Assembly: GCF_002157685.2 (NCBI RefSeq)
Contig: NZ_AP026738.1
Span: 1 to 64,000, forward strand
Length of the DNA: 64,000 bases
Origin: Comamonas thiooxydans
GTDB taxonomy: Bacteria > Pseudomonadota > Gammaproteobacteria > Burkholderiales > Burkholderiaceae_C
Direction: 5' to 3'
Both the position numbers and the translations under genes were made by a program. The notes under the pieces are model-generated. The model was not told the origin of the DNA. It did no database searches and saw only the letters and a list, made by a program, of their open reading frames with translations. Of this stretch, positions 28,910 to 37,301 are shown one piece after another (within the stretch, counting starts at the first letter, position 1; each line of letters begins with the position of its first letter).

Positions 28910-30874
28910 ATGTTGTACCCACAGGAATTTGATGTGATCGTGGTCGGTGGCGGCCATGCCGGCACCGAGGCTGCGTTGGCCGCTGCGCGCATGGGCAGCA
29001 AGACATTGCTGCTGACCCACAATATCGAAACCCTGGGGCAGATGAGCTGCAACCCCAGCATCGGCGGTATCGGCAAGGGCCATCTGGTCAAGGAGGTCGA
29101 TGCTCTGGGCGGCGCCATGGCCCTGGCTACGGACAAGGGCGGCATCCAGTTCCGCATCCTGAACAGCTCCAAGGGCCCGGCCGTACGCGCTACGCGCGCC
29201 CAGGCCGACCGCATTCTGTACAAGGCCGCGATTCGCGAGATGCTGGAAAACCAGCCCAATCTCTGGCTCTTCCAGCAGGCCGTGGATGATCTGATGGTGG
29301 AGGGTGACCGCGTGGTCGGTGCCGTCACCCAGGTGGGTCTCAAGTTCCGCAGCCGCACCGTGGTGCTGACGGCGGGCACCTTCCTCGATGGCAAGATCCA
29401 TGTGGGCCTGAACAACTATGCCGCAGGCCGTGCTGGCGATCCTCCGGCCGTGAGCCTGTCGGCGCGCCTGAAGGAACTCAAGCTGCCACAGGGGCGCCTG
29501 AAGACCGGAACGCCACCGCGCATCGACGGCCGCAGCATCGATTTCAGCCAGTGCGAGGAACAGCCCGGCGACGGCATGCCTGGCGGTGTCAACGAGGGCG
29601 AAGTGCCCGTGTTCAGCTTCATGGGCAACCGTGCCATGCATCCCCGGCAGATGCCTTGCTGGATCACGCACACCAATGCGCGCACGCACGAGATCATCCG
29701 CAGCGGCTTTGACCGCAGTCCCATGTTCACCGGCAAGATCGAGGGTGTGGGTCCGCGTTACTGCCCCAGCGTGGAAGACAAGATCAACCGTTTCGCGGAC
29801 AAGGAAAGCCATCAGATCTTTCTGGAGCCCGAAGGCCTGACCACGCACGAGTTCTACCCCAACGGGATCTCCACCAGCCTGCCGTTCGACATCCAGTACG
29901 AACTGGTGCGCAGCATGAAGGGGCTGGAGAACGCCCATATCCTGCGTCCCGGCTATGCCATCGAGTACGACTATTTCGATCCCCGCTCGCTCAAGAGCAG
30001 TTTCGAGACCAAGCAGATTCAAGGTCTGTTCTTTGCGGGCCAGATCAATGGTACGACCGGCTATGAAGAGGCGGCCGCCCAGGGCCTGTTCGCCGGCTTG
30101 AACGCAGCGCTGCAGTGCCGTGGCGAAGGCCCCTGGATGCCGCGTCGTGACGAGGCCTATCTGGGCGTGCTGGTCGACGATCTGATCACCAAGGGCGTGA
30201 CCGAGCCCTATCGCATGTTCACCAGCCGCGCCGAGTTCCGCCTGCAACTGCGTGAAGACAATGCCGACATGCGTCTGACCGAAGCGGGCCGCCAGATGGG
30301 GCTGGTCGACGATGCGCGCTGGGACTCCTTCAGTCGCAAGCGCGATGCTGTTTCACGTGAAACAGAGCGCCTCAAGTCCACCTGGGTGAACCCGCGTGTC
30401 GTGACTGCGGAAGAGTCCGAGCGCGTGCTGGGCAAGGCCATGGAGCGCGAATACAACCTGTTCGACCTGCTGCGTCGCCCTGGTGTGGACTACGACAAGC
30501 TCATGGGCATGAACCAGGGCCGGTATGCCTCTGCCGATGTGCAGCCTGAGGCGCTGGGCGAACTCAGCGCTCCAGTGATCGAGCAGGTGGAGATCGCCGC
30601 GAAGTACTCTGGCTATATCGACCGCCAGAAGGATGAGGTAGAACGTGCCGCGCATTTCGAGCGTCTGCGTCTGCCGCTGGACTTCGACTATATGCAGGTG
30701 GCGGCGCTTTCCTTCGAGGTGCGCCAGAAGCTGCAAAAGCACAGGCCCGAAACCCTGGGTCAGGCCTCGCGTATTTCGGGAGTGACGCCTGCCGCCATCT
30801 CGCTGCTCATGGTGCATCTGAAAAAAGGCGGCTTCAAGGGCTTTGCCAATCAGAACGAAGAGGCTTCCGCATGA
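28910..30874 (+). CDS. mnmG: tRNA uridine-34 carboxymethylaminomethyl enzyme MnmG (GidA)
   Basis: FAD-dependent partner of MnmE that installs the cmnm5 group on wobble U34 of several tRNAs. The product is 654 residues. Dinucleotide-binding motif [15 protein letters not shown] at 8-22, then the signatures [24 protein letters not shown] and [21 protein letters not shown], and a C-terminal helical domain for MnmE binding. Start MLYPQEF follows AGGA closely. The last codons overlap rsmG by ATGA. A parS site is embedded in the coding sequence at 30349. Confidence 0.98.
   Translation: MLYPQEFDVIVVGGGHAGTEAALAAARMGSKTLLLTHNIETLGQMSCNPSIGGIGKGHLVKEVDALGGAMALATDKGGIQFRILNSSKGPAVRATRAQADRILYKAAIREMLENQPNLWLFQQAVDDLMVEGDRVVGAVTQVGLKFRSRTVVLTAGTFLDGKIHVGLNNYAAGRAGDPPAVSLSARLKELKLPQGRLKTGTPPRIDGRSIDFSQCEEQPGDGMPGGVNEGEVPVFSFMGNRAMHPRQMPCWITHTNARTHEIIRSGFDRSPMFTGKIEGVGPRYCPSVEDKINRFADKESHQIFLEPEGLTTHEFYPNGISTSLPFDIQYELVRSMKGLENAHILRPGYAIEYDYFDPRSLKSSFETKQIQGLFFAGQINGTTGYEEAAAQGLFAGLNAALQCRGEGPWMPRRDEAYLGVLVDDLITKGVTEPYRMFTSRAEFRLQLREDNADMRLTEAGRQMGLVDDARWDSFSRKRDAVSRETERLKSTWVNPRVVTAEESERVLGKAMEREYNLFDLLRRPGVDYDKLMGMNQGRYASADVQPEALGELSAPVIEQVEIAAKYSGYIDRQKDEVERAAHFERLRLPLDFDYMQVAALSFEVRQKLQKHRPETLGQASRISGVTPAAISLLMVHLKKGGFKGFANQNEEASA
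30349..30364. other. parS-like site 3, inside mnmG
   Basis: Perfect TGTTTCACGTGAAACA within the mnmG reading frame, where it encodes the residues Val-Ser-Arg-Glu. Confidence 0.92.
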
Positions 30875-31530
30875 GCCAGGTTTTGCGTACCCAACTGGAG
30901 CAGGGCGTTCAGGCACTGAAGCTGGAACTGGCACCGGCGCAGATCGATCTGCTGATGTCCTTCATGGATCTGCTGCAGAAATGGAACAAGGTCTACAACC
31001 TGACGTCGGTGCGTGATCCCCAGGAGATGCTGACACATCACCTGCTCGACAGCCTGGCCGCCGTGCCCGCCTTGCTGCGGCATGTGAACCGCCTGCCGGT
31101 GGAAGAAGGCAAGCGCCTGCCTCTGCTGGACGTGGGCTCCGGCGGTGGTCTGCCCGGTGTGGTGTTTGCCATCTGCTGCCCGCAGATCGATGTGAACTGC
31201 GTGGATACCGTGGGCAAGAAGGCCGCTTTCATCCAGCAGGTGGCTGCCTCCCTGCGCCTGCCCAATCTGCGCGGCATTCATGATCGGGTGGAAAATCTCA
31301 AGACCCGCTATCCGGTCATCAGCTGCCGCGCCTTTGCGTCCTTGGTGGACTTCACCACCTGGTCGCGCAAGGCGCTGGCCGAGGACGGCATCTGGTTTGC
31401 CATGAAGGGCAAGCACCCTGATGAGGAAATTGCTGCGCTGCCTGCCGATGTGAAAGTGTTTCACGTGGAACCATTGCAGGTTCCCGGCCTGGATGCCGAG
31501 CGCTGCGTCATCTGGTTGAAAATCGAGTAA
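30871..31530 (+). CDS. rsmG: 16S rRNA m7G527 methyltransferase RsmG (GidB)
   Basis: SAM-dependent methyltransferase acting on G527 of 16S rRNA; loss gives low-level streptomycin resistance in other bacteria. The product is 219 residues. [19 protein letters not shown] and HHLLDSLA at the N-terminus and the SAM loop [14 protein letters not shown] are typical. It overlaps mnmG by four bases (ATGA), so the two are translationally coupled. A degenerate parS lies in its 3' part. Confidence 0.97.
   Translation: MSQVLRTQLEQGVQALKLELAPAQIDLLMSFMDLLQKWNKVYNLTSVRDPQEMLTHHLLDSLAAVPALLRHVNRLPVEEGKRLPLLDVGSGGGLPGVVFAICCPQIDVNCVDTVGKKAAFIQQVAASLRLPNLRGIHDRVENLKTRYPVISCRAFASLVDFTTWSRKALAEDGIWFAMKGKHPDEEIAALPADVKVFHVEPLQVPGLDAERCVIWLKIE
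31457..31472. other. Degenerate parS-like site 4, inside rsmG
   Basis: TGTTTCACGTGGAACC: one change in the core (A to G) and one at the edge. It keeps the CACGTG centre and may be a weaker ParB site. Confidence 0.6.
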
Positions 31531-31590
31531 CCCCCTGAGCGGCTTTGCCGCTTCCCCCTGGAAAGGGGACGACGCCTTCGCCGCAGGGCG
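31531..31590 (+). repeat. Stop-adjacent REP-like repeat, copy 1
   Basis: Begins on the base after the rsmG stop: CCCCCTGAGCGGC, then GCCGC, CCCCCTGG and GGGGACGACGCC. Alternating self-complementary blocks give a cloverleaf-like fold. The same order of blocks occurs at 56132-56204 on the minus strand. Confidence 0.7.
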
Positions 31591-31766
31591 GCGGGGCCGC
31601 CCAGGCCTTTGCTTGGCGTCCTCGACCTGGGCCGGCACATATCGAAGTCGCTGGCCACGGCGAAAACCGTTTTTTTACACACCGTATCGGACAACATCTG
31701 CGCAATGCAGATGCGCCGGTCACGGCCCTCGCATAAACTTGCTGTTTTCCATCGCGCAGGGTTTGA

Positions 31767-32378
31767 ATGTTTGGCATCTCTGATTACGGCGCTTTTGCAG
31801 CCGCCGTTACCGTCTTCTTGCTGATCCCTGGACCGGGCAATCTGGCCTTGATTACCTCCACGGGCAAGGGCGGATGGAGAGCCGGTGTCGCCTGCTGCCT
31901 GGGTGTGATGGCCGCCGACCAGGTGCTGATGTGGCTGGCTGTTGCCGGTGTGGCCGCGGTGCTGGCCGCCTATCCAGCGGCCTTCCATGCCGTGCAATGG
32001 GTGGGGGCGGCCTATCTGGCCTGGCTGGGCTACAAGCTGCTCACGGCCAAGCCCGGCGATGCGCCGGCCATTGAAATCCAGCCGCGCCAGTATTTCCGTC
32101 AGGGTGCTTTGATCACCCTGATGAACCCCAAGGCCATCGTGTTCTACATGGCCTTCTTTCCCATGTTCGTGGACCCGGCCAATCACCAGGGCGCCATCAC
32201 CTTTGGCGTGATGGCCGCCACGGTGGCGGCAATTACCTTTATCTACAGCGTCATCGTGGTGACGCTGACCACGGTGCTGGCAGAGCGTTTGCGTGCCAAT
32301 CCGGCCGTGGTGAAGTGGCTGGAAAAAACAGCCGGTGTGTTTCTGATCGGTTTTGGCCTCAAGCTGGCCACCAACTAA
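31767..32378 (+). CDS. LysE/RhtB-family amino-acid exporter
   Basis: Inner-membrane efflux protein of 203 residues with about six hydrophobic helices. Family hallmarks: the N-terminal VFLLIPGPGNLALITSTGKGGWRAG region and the central LMNPKAIVFYMAFFP motif. Exports an amino acid or derivative; substrate unknown. It sits between rsmG and parA in the same direction, 12 bp before parA, so it may be co-transcribed with the partition genes. Confidence 0.9.
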   Translation: MFGISDYGAFAAAVTVFLLIPGPGNLALITSTGKGGWRAGVACCLGVMAADQVLMWLAVAGVAAVLAAYPAAFHAVQWVGAAYLAWLGYKLLTAKPGDAPAIEIQPRQYFRQGALITLMNPKAIVFYMAFFPMFVDPANHQGAITFGVMAATVAAITFIYSVIVVTLTTVLAERLRANPAVVKWLEKTAGVFLIGFGLKLATN

Positions 32379-32390
32379 AAGAGAAGTTCA

Positions 32391-33161
32391 ATGGCCAAAA
32401 TTTTCTGCGTTGCCAATCAAAAGGGTGGAGTGGGCAAGACCACGACCACGGTCAATCTTGCCGCCGGTCTGGCCAAGGTCGGCCAGCGTGTGTTGCTGAT
32501 CGACCTGGACCCGCAGGGCAATGCCACCATGGGCTCCGGCGTGGACAAGCGCGCGCTGGAGCTGACGGTCTACGACGTGCTGCTGGAAAACGCCAGCGTC
32601 AAGGAAGTGGCTCAGAAGTCCGAGCAGGTCGGCTACGACGTGCTGGGTGCCAACCGTGAGCTGTCGGGTGCCGAGATCGAGCTGGTCTCGCTGGAGCGCC
32701 GCAACGAGCGCCTCAAGACTGCTCTGCAGGCCGTGGCCGCCGACTATGACTTTGTGCTGATCGACTGCCCGCCTTCGCTGTCCATGCTGACCCTGAACGG
32801 TCTGTGCTCGGCGCATGGCGTGATCGTGCCCATGCAGTGCGAGTACTTTGCGCTGGAAGGTCTGACCGACCTGGTCAACACCATCAAACAGGTGCATGCG
32901 AACATGAACCCTGACCTGCAGATCATCGGTCTGCTGCGCGTGATGTTCGATCCGCGCACCACGCTGCAGCAGCAGGTCAGCGACCAGCTCAAGGAACATT
33001 TCGGCGACAAGGTGTTCGATACCGTGATTCCGCGCAATGTACGCCTGGCCGAAGCCCCCAGCTACGGTTTGCCCGGTGTGGTGTTCGATGCCTCGGCCAA
33101 GGGCAGCAAGGCCTTTGTCGAGTTTGCCGAAGAGATGGTGCGACGCATCAAGAAAATGTGA
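32391..33161 (+). CDS. parA: Chromosome partitioning ATPase ParA (Soj)
   Basis: Deviant Walker-type ATPase of 256 residues that forms the gradient pulling ParB-parS complexes. KGGVGKTTT at 11-19 carries the signature Lys, DLDPQGNATMGSG is the Walker A' region, and DCPPSLSMLTLNGL the Walker B region. No N-terminal HTH, as expected for chromosomal (type Ib-like) ParA. AGAGAAG precedes the ATG. A perfect parS starts two bases after its stop; parB is 616 bp further on. Confidence 0.97.
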   Translation: MAKIFCVANQKGGVGKTTTTVNLAAGLAKVGQRVLLIDLDPQGNATMGSGVDKRALELTVYDVLLENASVKEVAQKSEQVGYDVLGANRELSGAEIELVSLERRNERLKTALQAVAADYDFVLIDCPPSLSMLTLNGLCSAHGVIVPMQCEYFALEGLTDLVNTIKQVHANMNPDLQIIGLLRVMFDPRTTLQQQVSDQLKEHFGDKVFDTVIPRNVRLAEAPSYGLPGVVFDASAKGSKAFVEFAEEMVRRIKKM

Positions 33162-33162
33162 G

Positions 33163-33178
33163 TGTTTCACGTGAAACA
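33163..33178. other. parS-like centromere site 5
   Basis: Perfect TGTTTCACGTGAAACA directly after the parA stop codon. Confidence 0.93.
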
Positions 33179-33213
33179 GCTCCCCGTCACCCATCCAGCC
33201 ATCGCCAACGACC

Positions 33214-33762
33214 ATGACCTCTGAAGCACTGAACCCTCAGCATGTCTGGCTGCTTCCCGGCTGGCAGAACTCCGACCCCGGCCATTGGCAGAGCCTGTGG
33301 CAGGACCGGTACGGCTACCAGCGGCTGGAGCAGCATAGCTGGCAGCATCCGCTGCGCGGTGACTGGAGCATTCGCCTGCAGGAAACCGTGCTCGACGCTC
33401 CCGCCCCCGTGACGCTGGTGGCGCACAGCCTGGGCTGTATTCTGGTGGCATGGTGGGCGGCGCATTCTCAGGTCGCGAAAACCAAGGTACGCGGCGCTCT
33501 GCTGGTTGCCCCTGGCGATACGGAGCAGGAAAGCCTGCGCGGCGCTTTGCCGGGCTGGTCGCCTGTGCTGCTGCAAAAGCTGCCCTTCCCGTCGATACTG
33601 GTAGGCAGCGAGAACGACCCCAACTGCTCTGTGGCACGCGCACAGACCATGGCTGAGGGCTGGGGCAGCCGGTTTGTGAATGCGGGTGCCGCAGGCCATA
33701 TCAACACGGCCAGCGGACTGGGACTGTGGGACGCAGGGCATGAGCTGCTGCTCTCCCTTTAA
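33214..33762 (+). CDS. RBBP9/YdeN-type alpha/beta hydrolase
   Basis: Predicted serine hydrolase of 182 residues. VWLLPGWQNSDPGHWQSLW at the N-terminus and the nucleophile elbow VAHSLGC (Ser in the GxSxG-like AHSLG turn) are typical of the RBBP9/YdeN family (DUF1234-like); the catalytic His is likely in AAGHINTASGLG near the C-terminus. Substrate unknown. It is inserted between parA and parB, 15 bp before parB, so it is probably co-expressed with the partition proteins. Confidence 0.87.
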   Translation: MTSEALNPQHVWLLPGWQNSDPGHWQSLWQDRYGYQRLEQHSWQHPLRGDWSIRLQETVLDAPAPVTLVAHSLGCILVAWWAAHSQVAKTKVRGALLVAPGDTEQESLRGALPGWSPVLLQKLPFPSILVGSENDPNCSVARAQTMAEGWGSRFVNAGAAGHINTASGLGLWDAGHELLLSL

Positions 33763-33777
33763 AGAAAGAATTCAGCA

Positions 33778-34707
33778 ATGGTGACTAAGAAACCCAAGGG
33801 CCTGGGACGAGGTCTGGAAGCCCTGCTGGGCCCCAAGGTCAGTGAAACAGAGCAGGCCGCTGCGAGCGGGTCTCAGGCCAATCTGCCGAGCAGCCTGGCG
33901 CTCAATGTGATGGTGGCCGGCCAGTACCAGCCGCGCACTCGCATGGACGAAGGTGCCTTGTATGAGCTGGCCGAGAGCATCAAGGCCCAGGGCATCATGC
34001 AGCCGATTCTGGTGCGTCAGCTCTCCAGGGGCGACAACGCCGGCAAGTACGAAATCATTGCTGGCGAGCGACGCTTCCGTGCCGCGCATATCGCGGGTCT
34101 GTCCGAGGTGCCGGTGCTGGTGCGCGAGGTGCCCGACGAGGCGGCGGCGGCCATGGCACTGATCGAGAACATTCAGCGCGAGGACCTGAATCCGCTGGAA
34201 GAGGCGCAGGGTCTGGCCCGTCTGGTCAAGGAATTCGGCCTGACCCACGAGCAGACCGCGCAGGCCGTGGGCCGCTCGCGCAGCGCTGCCACCAATCTGT
34301 TGCGCCTGCTGAATCTGGCCGAGCCCGTGCAGACCATGCTGATGGCCGGCGATATCGACATGGGCCATGCGCGGGCACTGCTGACGCTGGACCGTGCCAC
34401 CCAGATCACGGCAGGCAACCAGATCGCGGCCAAGAAGATGTCGGTGCGCGAGGCCGAGTCGCTGGTCAAGAAGATCGGTGCCGAGTTCAATCTGACGCGC
34501 CAGAAGGCCAAGAAAGATGGCAAGTCGCGTGACGTGAAGCGCATCGAGGAAGAGCTGTCCGACCTGCTCACGGCCGATGTCGAGGTGCGCATCAAGAAGA
34601 CCGTGCGCCGCCATGGCAAGCAGCAGGAAATGGGCGAGATCGCCATCCAGTTCGGCTCGCTGGAGGAGCTCAACGGCCTCATCGAAAAGCTGCGCGGCGA
34701 AGTCTGA
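33778..34707 (+). CDS. parB: Chromosome partitioning protein ParB (Spo0J)
   Basis: CTP-dependent DNA clamp of 309 residues that loads at parS and spreads. N-terminal KKPKGLGRGLEALLG is the ParA-contacting tail; the ParB/Srx domain has ENIQREDLNPLEEAQGLARL and GERRFRAAHIAGL (CTP-binding box); a central HTH (THEQTAQAVGRSRSAATNLLRLL) reads parS; the C-terminal segment dimerises. Last gene of the rsmG-parB group before a strong terminator. Confidence 0.97.
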   Translation: MVTKKPKGLGRGLEALLGPKVSETEQAAASGSQANLPSSLALNVMVAGQYQPRTRMDEGALYELAESIKAQGIMQPILVRQLSRGDNAGKYEIIAGERRFRAAHIAGLSEVPVLVREVPDEAAAAMALIENIQREDLNPLEEAQGLARLVKEFGLTHEQTAQAVGRSRSAATNLLRLLNLAEPVQTMLMAGDIDMGHARALLTLDRATQITAGNQIAAKKMSVREAESLVKKIGAEFNLTRQKAKKDGKSRDVKRIEEELSDLLTADVEVRIKKTVRRHGKQQEMGEIAIQFGSLEELNGLIEKLRGEV

Positions 34708-34727
34708 TTCTTGCGCCCAAGCAAGCG

Positions 34728-34758
34728 AAAAGAGCATCCACGGGATGCTCTTTTTTTT
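34728..34758 (+). terminator. Terminator after parB
   Basis: AGAGCATCC-ACG-GGATGCTCT followed by eight T. Confidence 0.9.
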
Positions 34759-34774
34759 GCACGCGCGCAGCAGC

Positions 34775-35548
34775 TCAGCTGCGGTAACCGGGGTCGATTC
34801 GGTCGAGCTTGCGCAGCAGGGCGGGCCAGGCAAACCGGCCGCCCATTCCGCCGGTCTGCACCTTCATGGCATGGGCGATGCCTTGCAGGATCTGCGGGTC
34901 GACCTCGGTGAGTTCGGTGCCGCCGGACTGGGCCGCGATCTGGATCTGACAGGCGGACTCGAAGACGTACATGGACAGAAAGGCATCGGCAATCGTGGCG
35001 CCGCAGGTCAGCAGGCCGTGGTTGCGCAACATGAGGAAGTTGGCCTCGCCCATGTCGGCCAGCAGACGCGGTTTCTCGTCCTCGCGAAAGGCCACGCCTT
35101 CATAGACGTGATAGGCCAGCGACCCCAGGACAAAGGTGCTCTGCTGGCTGATGGGCAGCAGCCCTTGCTTCTGGGCCGCCACGGCCACGCCGGCACGCGT
35201 GTGGGTATGGATCACGCATTGCGCATCGGCGCGTGCCTCATGCACGGCGCTGTGGATGACGAAGCCTGCCGGGTTCACGGGGAAGGGCGAGTCCATGAGC
35301 TTGTTGCAGCCCAGATCCACCTTGATCAGCGAGGAGGCCGTGATCTCGTCAAACATCAGCCCATAGGGGTTGATCAGAAAGTGGTGCCCGGCGCCCGGCA
35401 GCCGCGCGCTGATGTGGGTGAAGACCAGATCGCTCCAGCCGTACAGCGCCACCAGCCGGTAGCAGGCGGCCAGGTCCACGCGCAGCTGCCATTCCTCGGG
35501 GCTGACCAGATGCCGGACGCTGGGGATGTTCAAGGGCTCTTGGCTCAC
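34775..35548 (-). CDS. Class II aldolase/adducin-family protein (GTG start)
   Basis: Zinc-dependent aldolase or epimerase-like protein of 257 residues. The metal site is visible as the HTHTRAG (His-x-His) stretch and the later His in MLRNHGLLTCG; YGWSDLVFTHISARLPG is the N-terminal phosphate-handling region. Similar proteins include sugar-phosphate aldolases and many uncharacterised adducin-like enzymes; the substrate cannot be set. The start is GTG at 35548 with AAGGAGAG upstream. Single gene. Confidence 0.88.
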   Translation of the reverse strand: MSQEPLNIPSVRHLVSPEEWQLRVDLAACYRLVALYGWSDLVFTHISARLPGAGHHFLINPYGLMFDEITASSLIKVDLGCNKLMDSPFPVNPAGFVIHSAVHEARADAQCVIHTHTRAGVAVAAQKQGLLPISQQSTFVLGSLAYHVYEGVAFREDEKPRLLADMGEANFLMLRNHGLLTCGATIADAFLSMYVFESACQIQIAAQSGGTELTEVDPQILQGIAHAMKVQTGGMGGRFAWPALLRKLDRIDPGYRS

Positions 35549-35710
35549 GGGCGACTCTCCTTCATCGTTGATCCGATGAATGTAGACACTCGTGCGCCTG
35601 CGGTCTGTTGGCTAGGCGACAGAACCGTGGAAACGCAGGCGAGGCCGGTTCGGATCAGGAGCGGCGGACATGCTCGTCGCAGATGTTGGTCCGAATCCGG
35701 GACATAAAAA

Positions 35711-35739
35711 AACAGGAGCTTACAGCGCAAGCTCCTGTT
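35711..35739 (-). terminator. Terminator of M20 peptidase gene
   Basis: AACAGGAGCT ... AGCTCCTGTT, 10-bp stem with a 9-base loop. The plus-strand A-run at 35705-35712 is a T-run on the minus strand. Confidence 0.85.
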
Positions 35740-35785
35740 GATTTTCAGATCGCTTTTTTATGGAAACCGAAGCAGATCAGGCGCA

Positions 35786-35799
35786 AGAAGCTATCAAAA
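35786..35799 (+). repeat. Dispersed intergenic repeat, copy B
   Basis: AGAAGCTATCAAAA, identical to part of the unit at 21851-21872. It lies just beyond the stop of the M20 peptidase. Confidence 0.5.
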
Positions 35800-35803
35800 G
35801 CGC

Positions 35804-37090
35804 TTACTTGATCTGGCCGCGCGACAGGTCCTGGATCATGCGGGCAGCCAGATACAGGCGCGGTGCAATGGTGTTGATGTGCACGTATTCGGCATCGTTG
35901 GAGTGTGCGCCATAGCCGGACAGGCCGAAGCCCTCGATCACGCCGCCCTTGGCCTTGAGGGCCGCGAAAGCCGCATCCGTGCCGCCGCCCGTGGCCTTGT
36001 CCATGACCTTCATGGGCAGCTTCAGATCCTGCTCATAAATGCCCTGGGCATGGGCGGCCAGCTTGCGTGCCATGGCATTGGCCTCCAGCGGCGGGCGGCG
36101 CACTTCGAACTTCAGCTCCACCTTGCTGGCGGGGAGCAGCTTGTTGCCGATCTTGTCCTGCATGGCTTTTTCCAGCGCCGCGAAGTCGGCCACGCGCAGT
36201 GCGCGGGCATCGGCCTGGGCGGTGGCTTCGGCGGGAATCACATTGCGGTTGGTGCCGGCCTTGGACACCGTCCAGTTGAGCTTGAGGCCGTCCTGGGGCT
36301 GGGACAGGTCCTTCATCTGCAGCAGCTGATGGGAGAGCTCGTACAGCGCATTCACGCCGTCTTCGGGCTTGGCGCCCGCATGCGACGCCTTGCCCGTGAC
36401 CTTGAGGTAGGCGGCGCCGATGCCGCTGGTGGCCAGGCGCAGGCTGCCGTCGGTGCCGCCGCCTTCAAAGCTGAACACGGCGTCCTGCTCGGCCCCCAGG
36501 CGGGTGATGGTGCTGCGTGCGCCGGGCGAGCTGATTTCCTCGTCGCCGTTGATCAGCACGGTCAGCGTGCCGTAGTCCTCGATGCCCAGCTTCTTGAGCA
36601 GGGGCACGATATGCATGATCAGGGCCACGCCCTGCTTGTCGTCGGCAATGCCCAGGCCATAGGCCTTGTCGCCGTCGATGCGGAAGGGCTGGTCCTTGAG
36701 CATGCCGGGCAGATAGACGGTGTCCATGTGCGCGATCAGCATGATGCGGCTGCTGCCCTTGCCCTTGAATTCGGCATGCACCATGGGGCCGACCTTCTCG
36801 GGTGTGTCATCGAGGCGGTAGATGTCGTTGGGCTCGATCACCTCGACCTTGCCACCCTGCGAGCGCAGCTTGCCGGCAATGTATTCGGCAATCTTCTTCA
36901 CGCCCGCCACATCCTTGCTGCCGGACTCGATATGCACCAGATCGCGCAGCGTGTCCAGATAGGGCTGCTGCTCCTTTTTCGCATGCTCCAGCCATTCGGC
37001 CTGAGGGGCAGCCTGGGCAGAGCCGAAGGCCAGCACCAGGGCCAGAGGCAGGGCGCGCAGCAAAGGGGCAGAGGGCGTGTTCCAACGCAT
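35804..37090 (-). CDS. Secreted M20-family metallopeptidase (carboxypeptidase G2-like)
   Basis: Zinc peptidase of 428 residues with a signal peptide (LRALPLALVLAFGSAQA), so periplasmic or secreted. Metal-binding segments HMDTVYLPG, LGIADDKQGVALIMH and GDEEISSPGAR hold the bridging Asp and catalytic Glu; the lid domain follows, and the last ligand His is likely in GAHSNDAEYV. This pattern is that of glutamate carboxypeptidases (CPG2) that cleave C-terminal Glu from peptides or folates. AAGGAG precedes the ATG. Monocistronic. Confidence 0.92.
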   Translation of the reverse strand: MRWNTPSAPLLRALPLALVLAFGSAQAAPQAEWLEHAKKEQQPYLDTLRDLVHIESGSKDVAGVKKIAEYIAGKLRSQGGKVEVIEPNDIYRLDDTPEKVGPMVHAEFKGKGSSRIMLIAHMDTVYLPGMLKDQPFRIDGDKAYGLGIADDKQGVALIMHIVPLLKKLGIEDYGTLTVLINGDEEISSPGARSTITRLGAEQDAVFSFEGGGTDGSLRLATSGIGAAYLKVTGKASHAGAKPEDGVNALYELSHQLLQMKDLSQPQDGLKLNWTVSKAGTNRNVIPAEATAQADARALRVADFAALEKAMQDKIGNKLLPASKVELKFEVRRPPLEANAMARKLAAHAQGIYEQDLKLPMKVMDKATGGGTDAAFAALKAKGGVIEGFGLSGYGAHSNDAEYVHINTIAPRLYLAARMIQDLSRGQIK

Positions 37091-37248
37091 AGAAATTCTC
37101 CTTAGGGGCGGGGCCGCTCCCGGATAGGGCCACGGCAGAAAAGGCGGCGTGATGCACCGCTCAGGGAATTCAGCTTAGCAGCCGTGTTTGCAGCATCCGG
37201 GCTGCTGGCCTAGGGATAAATACCAGGGTAACTTGATCTTTCGTGCCG

Positions 37249-37281
37249 AAAAAAAGCCCTGCAGCTTGCGCGGGCAGGGCT
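37249..37281 (-). terminator. Terminator of MFS gene
   Basis: AGCCCTGC ... GCAGGGCT stem with the plus-strand A-run at 37249-37254, read as T-run on the minus strand. Confidence 0.8.
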
Positions 37282-37301
37282 GGGTGGGTTGCGCCGGTTG
37301 C

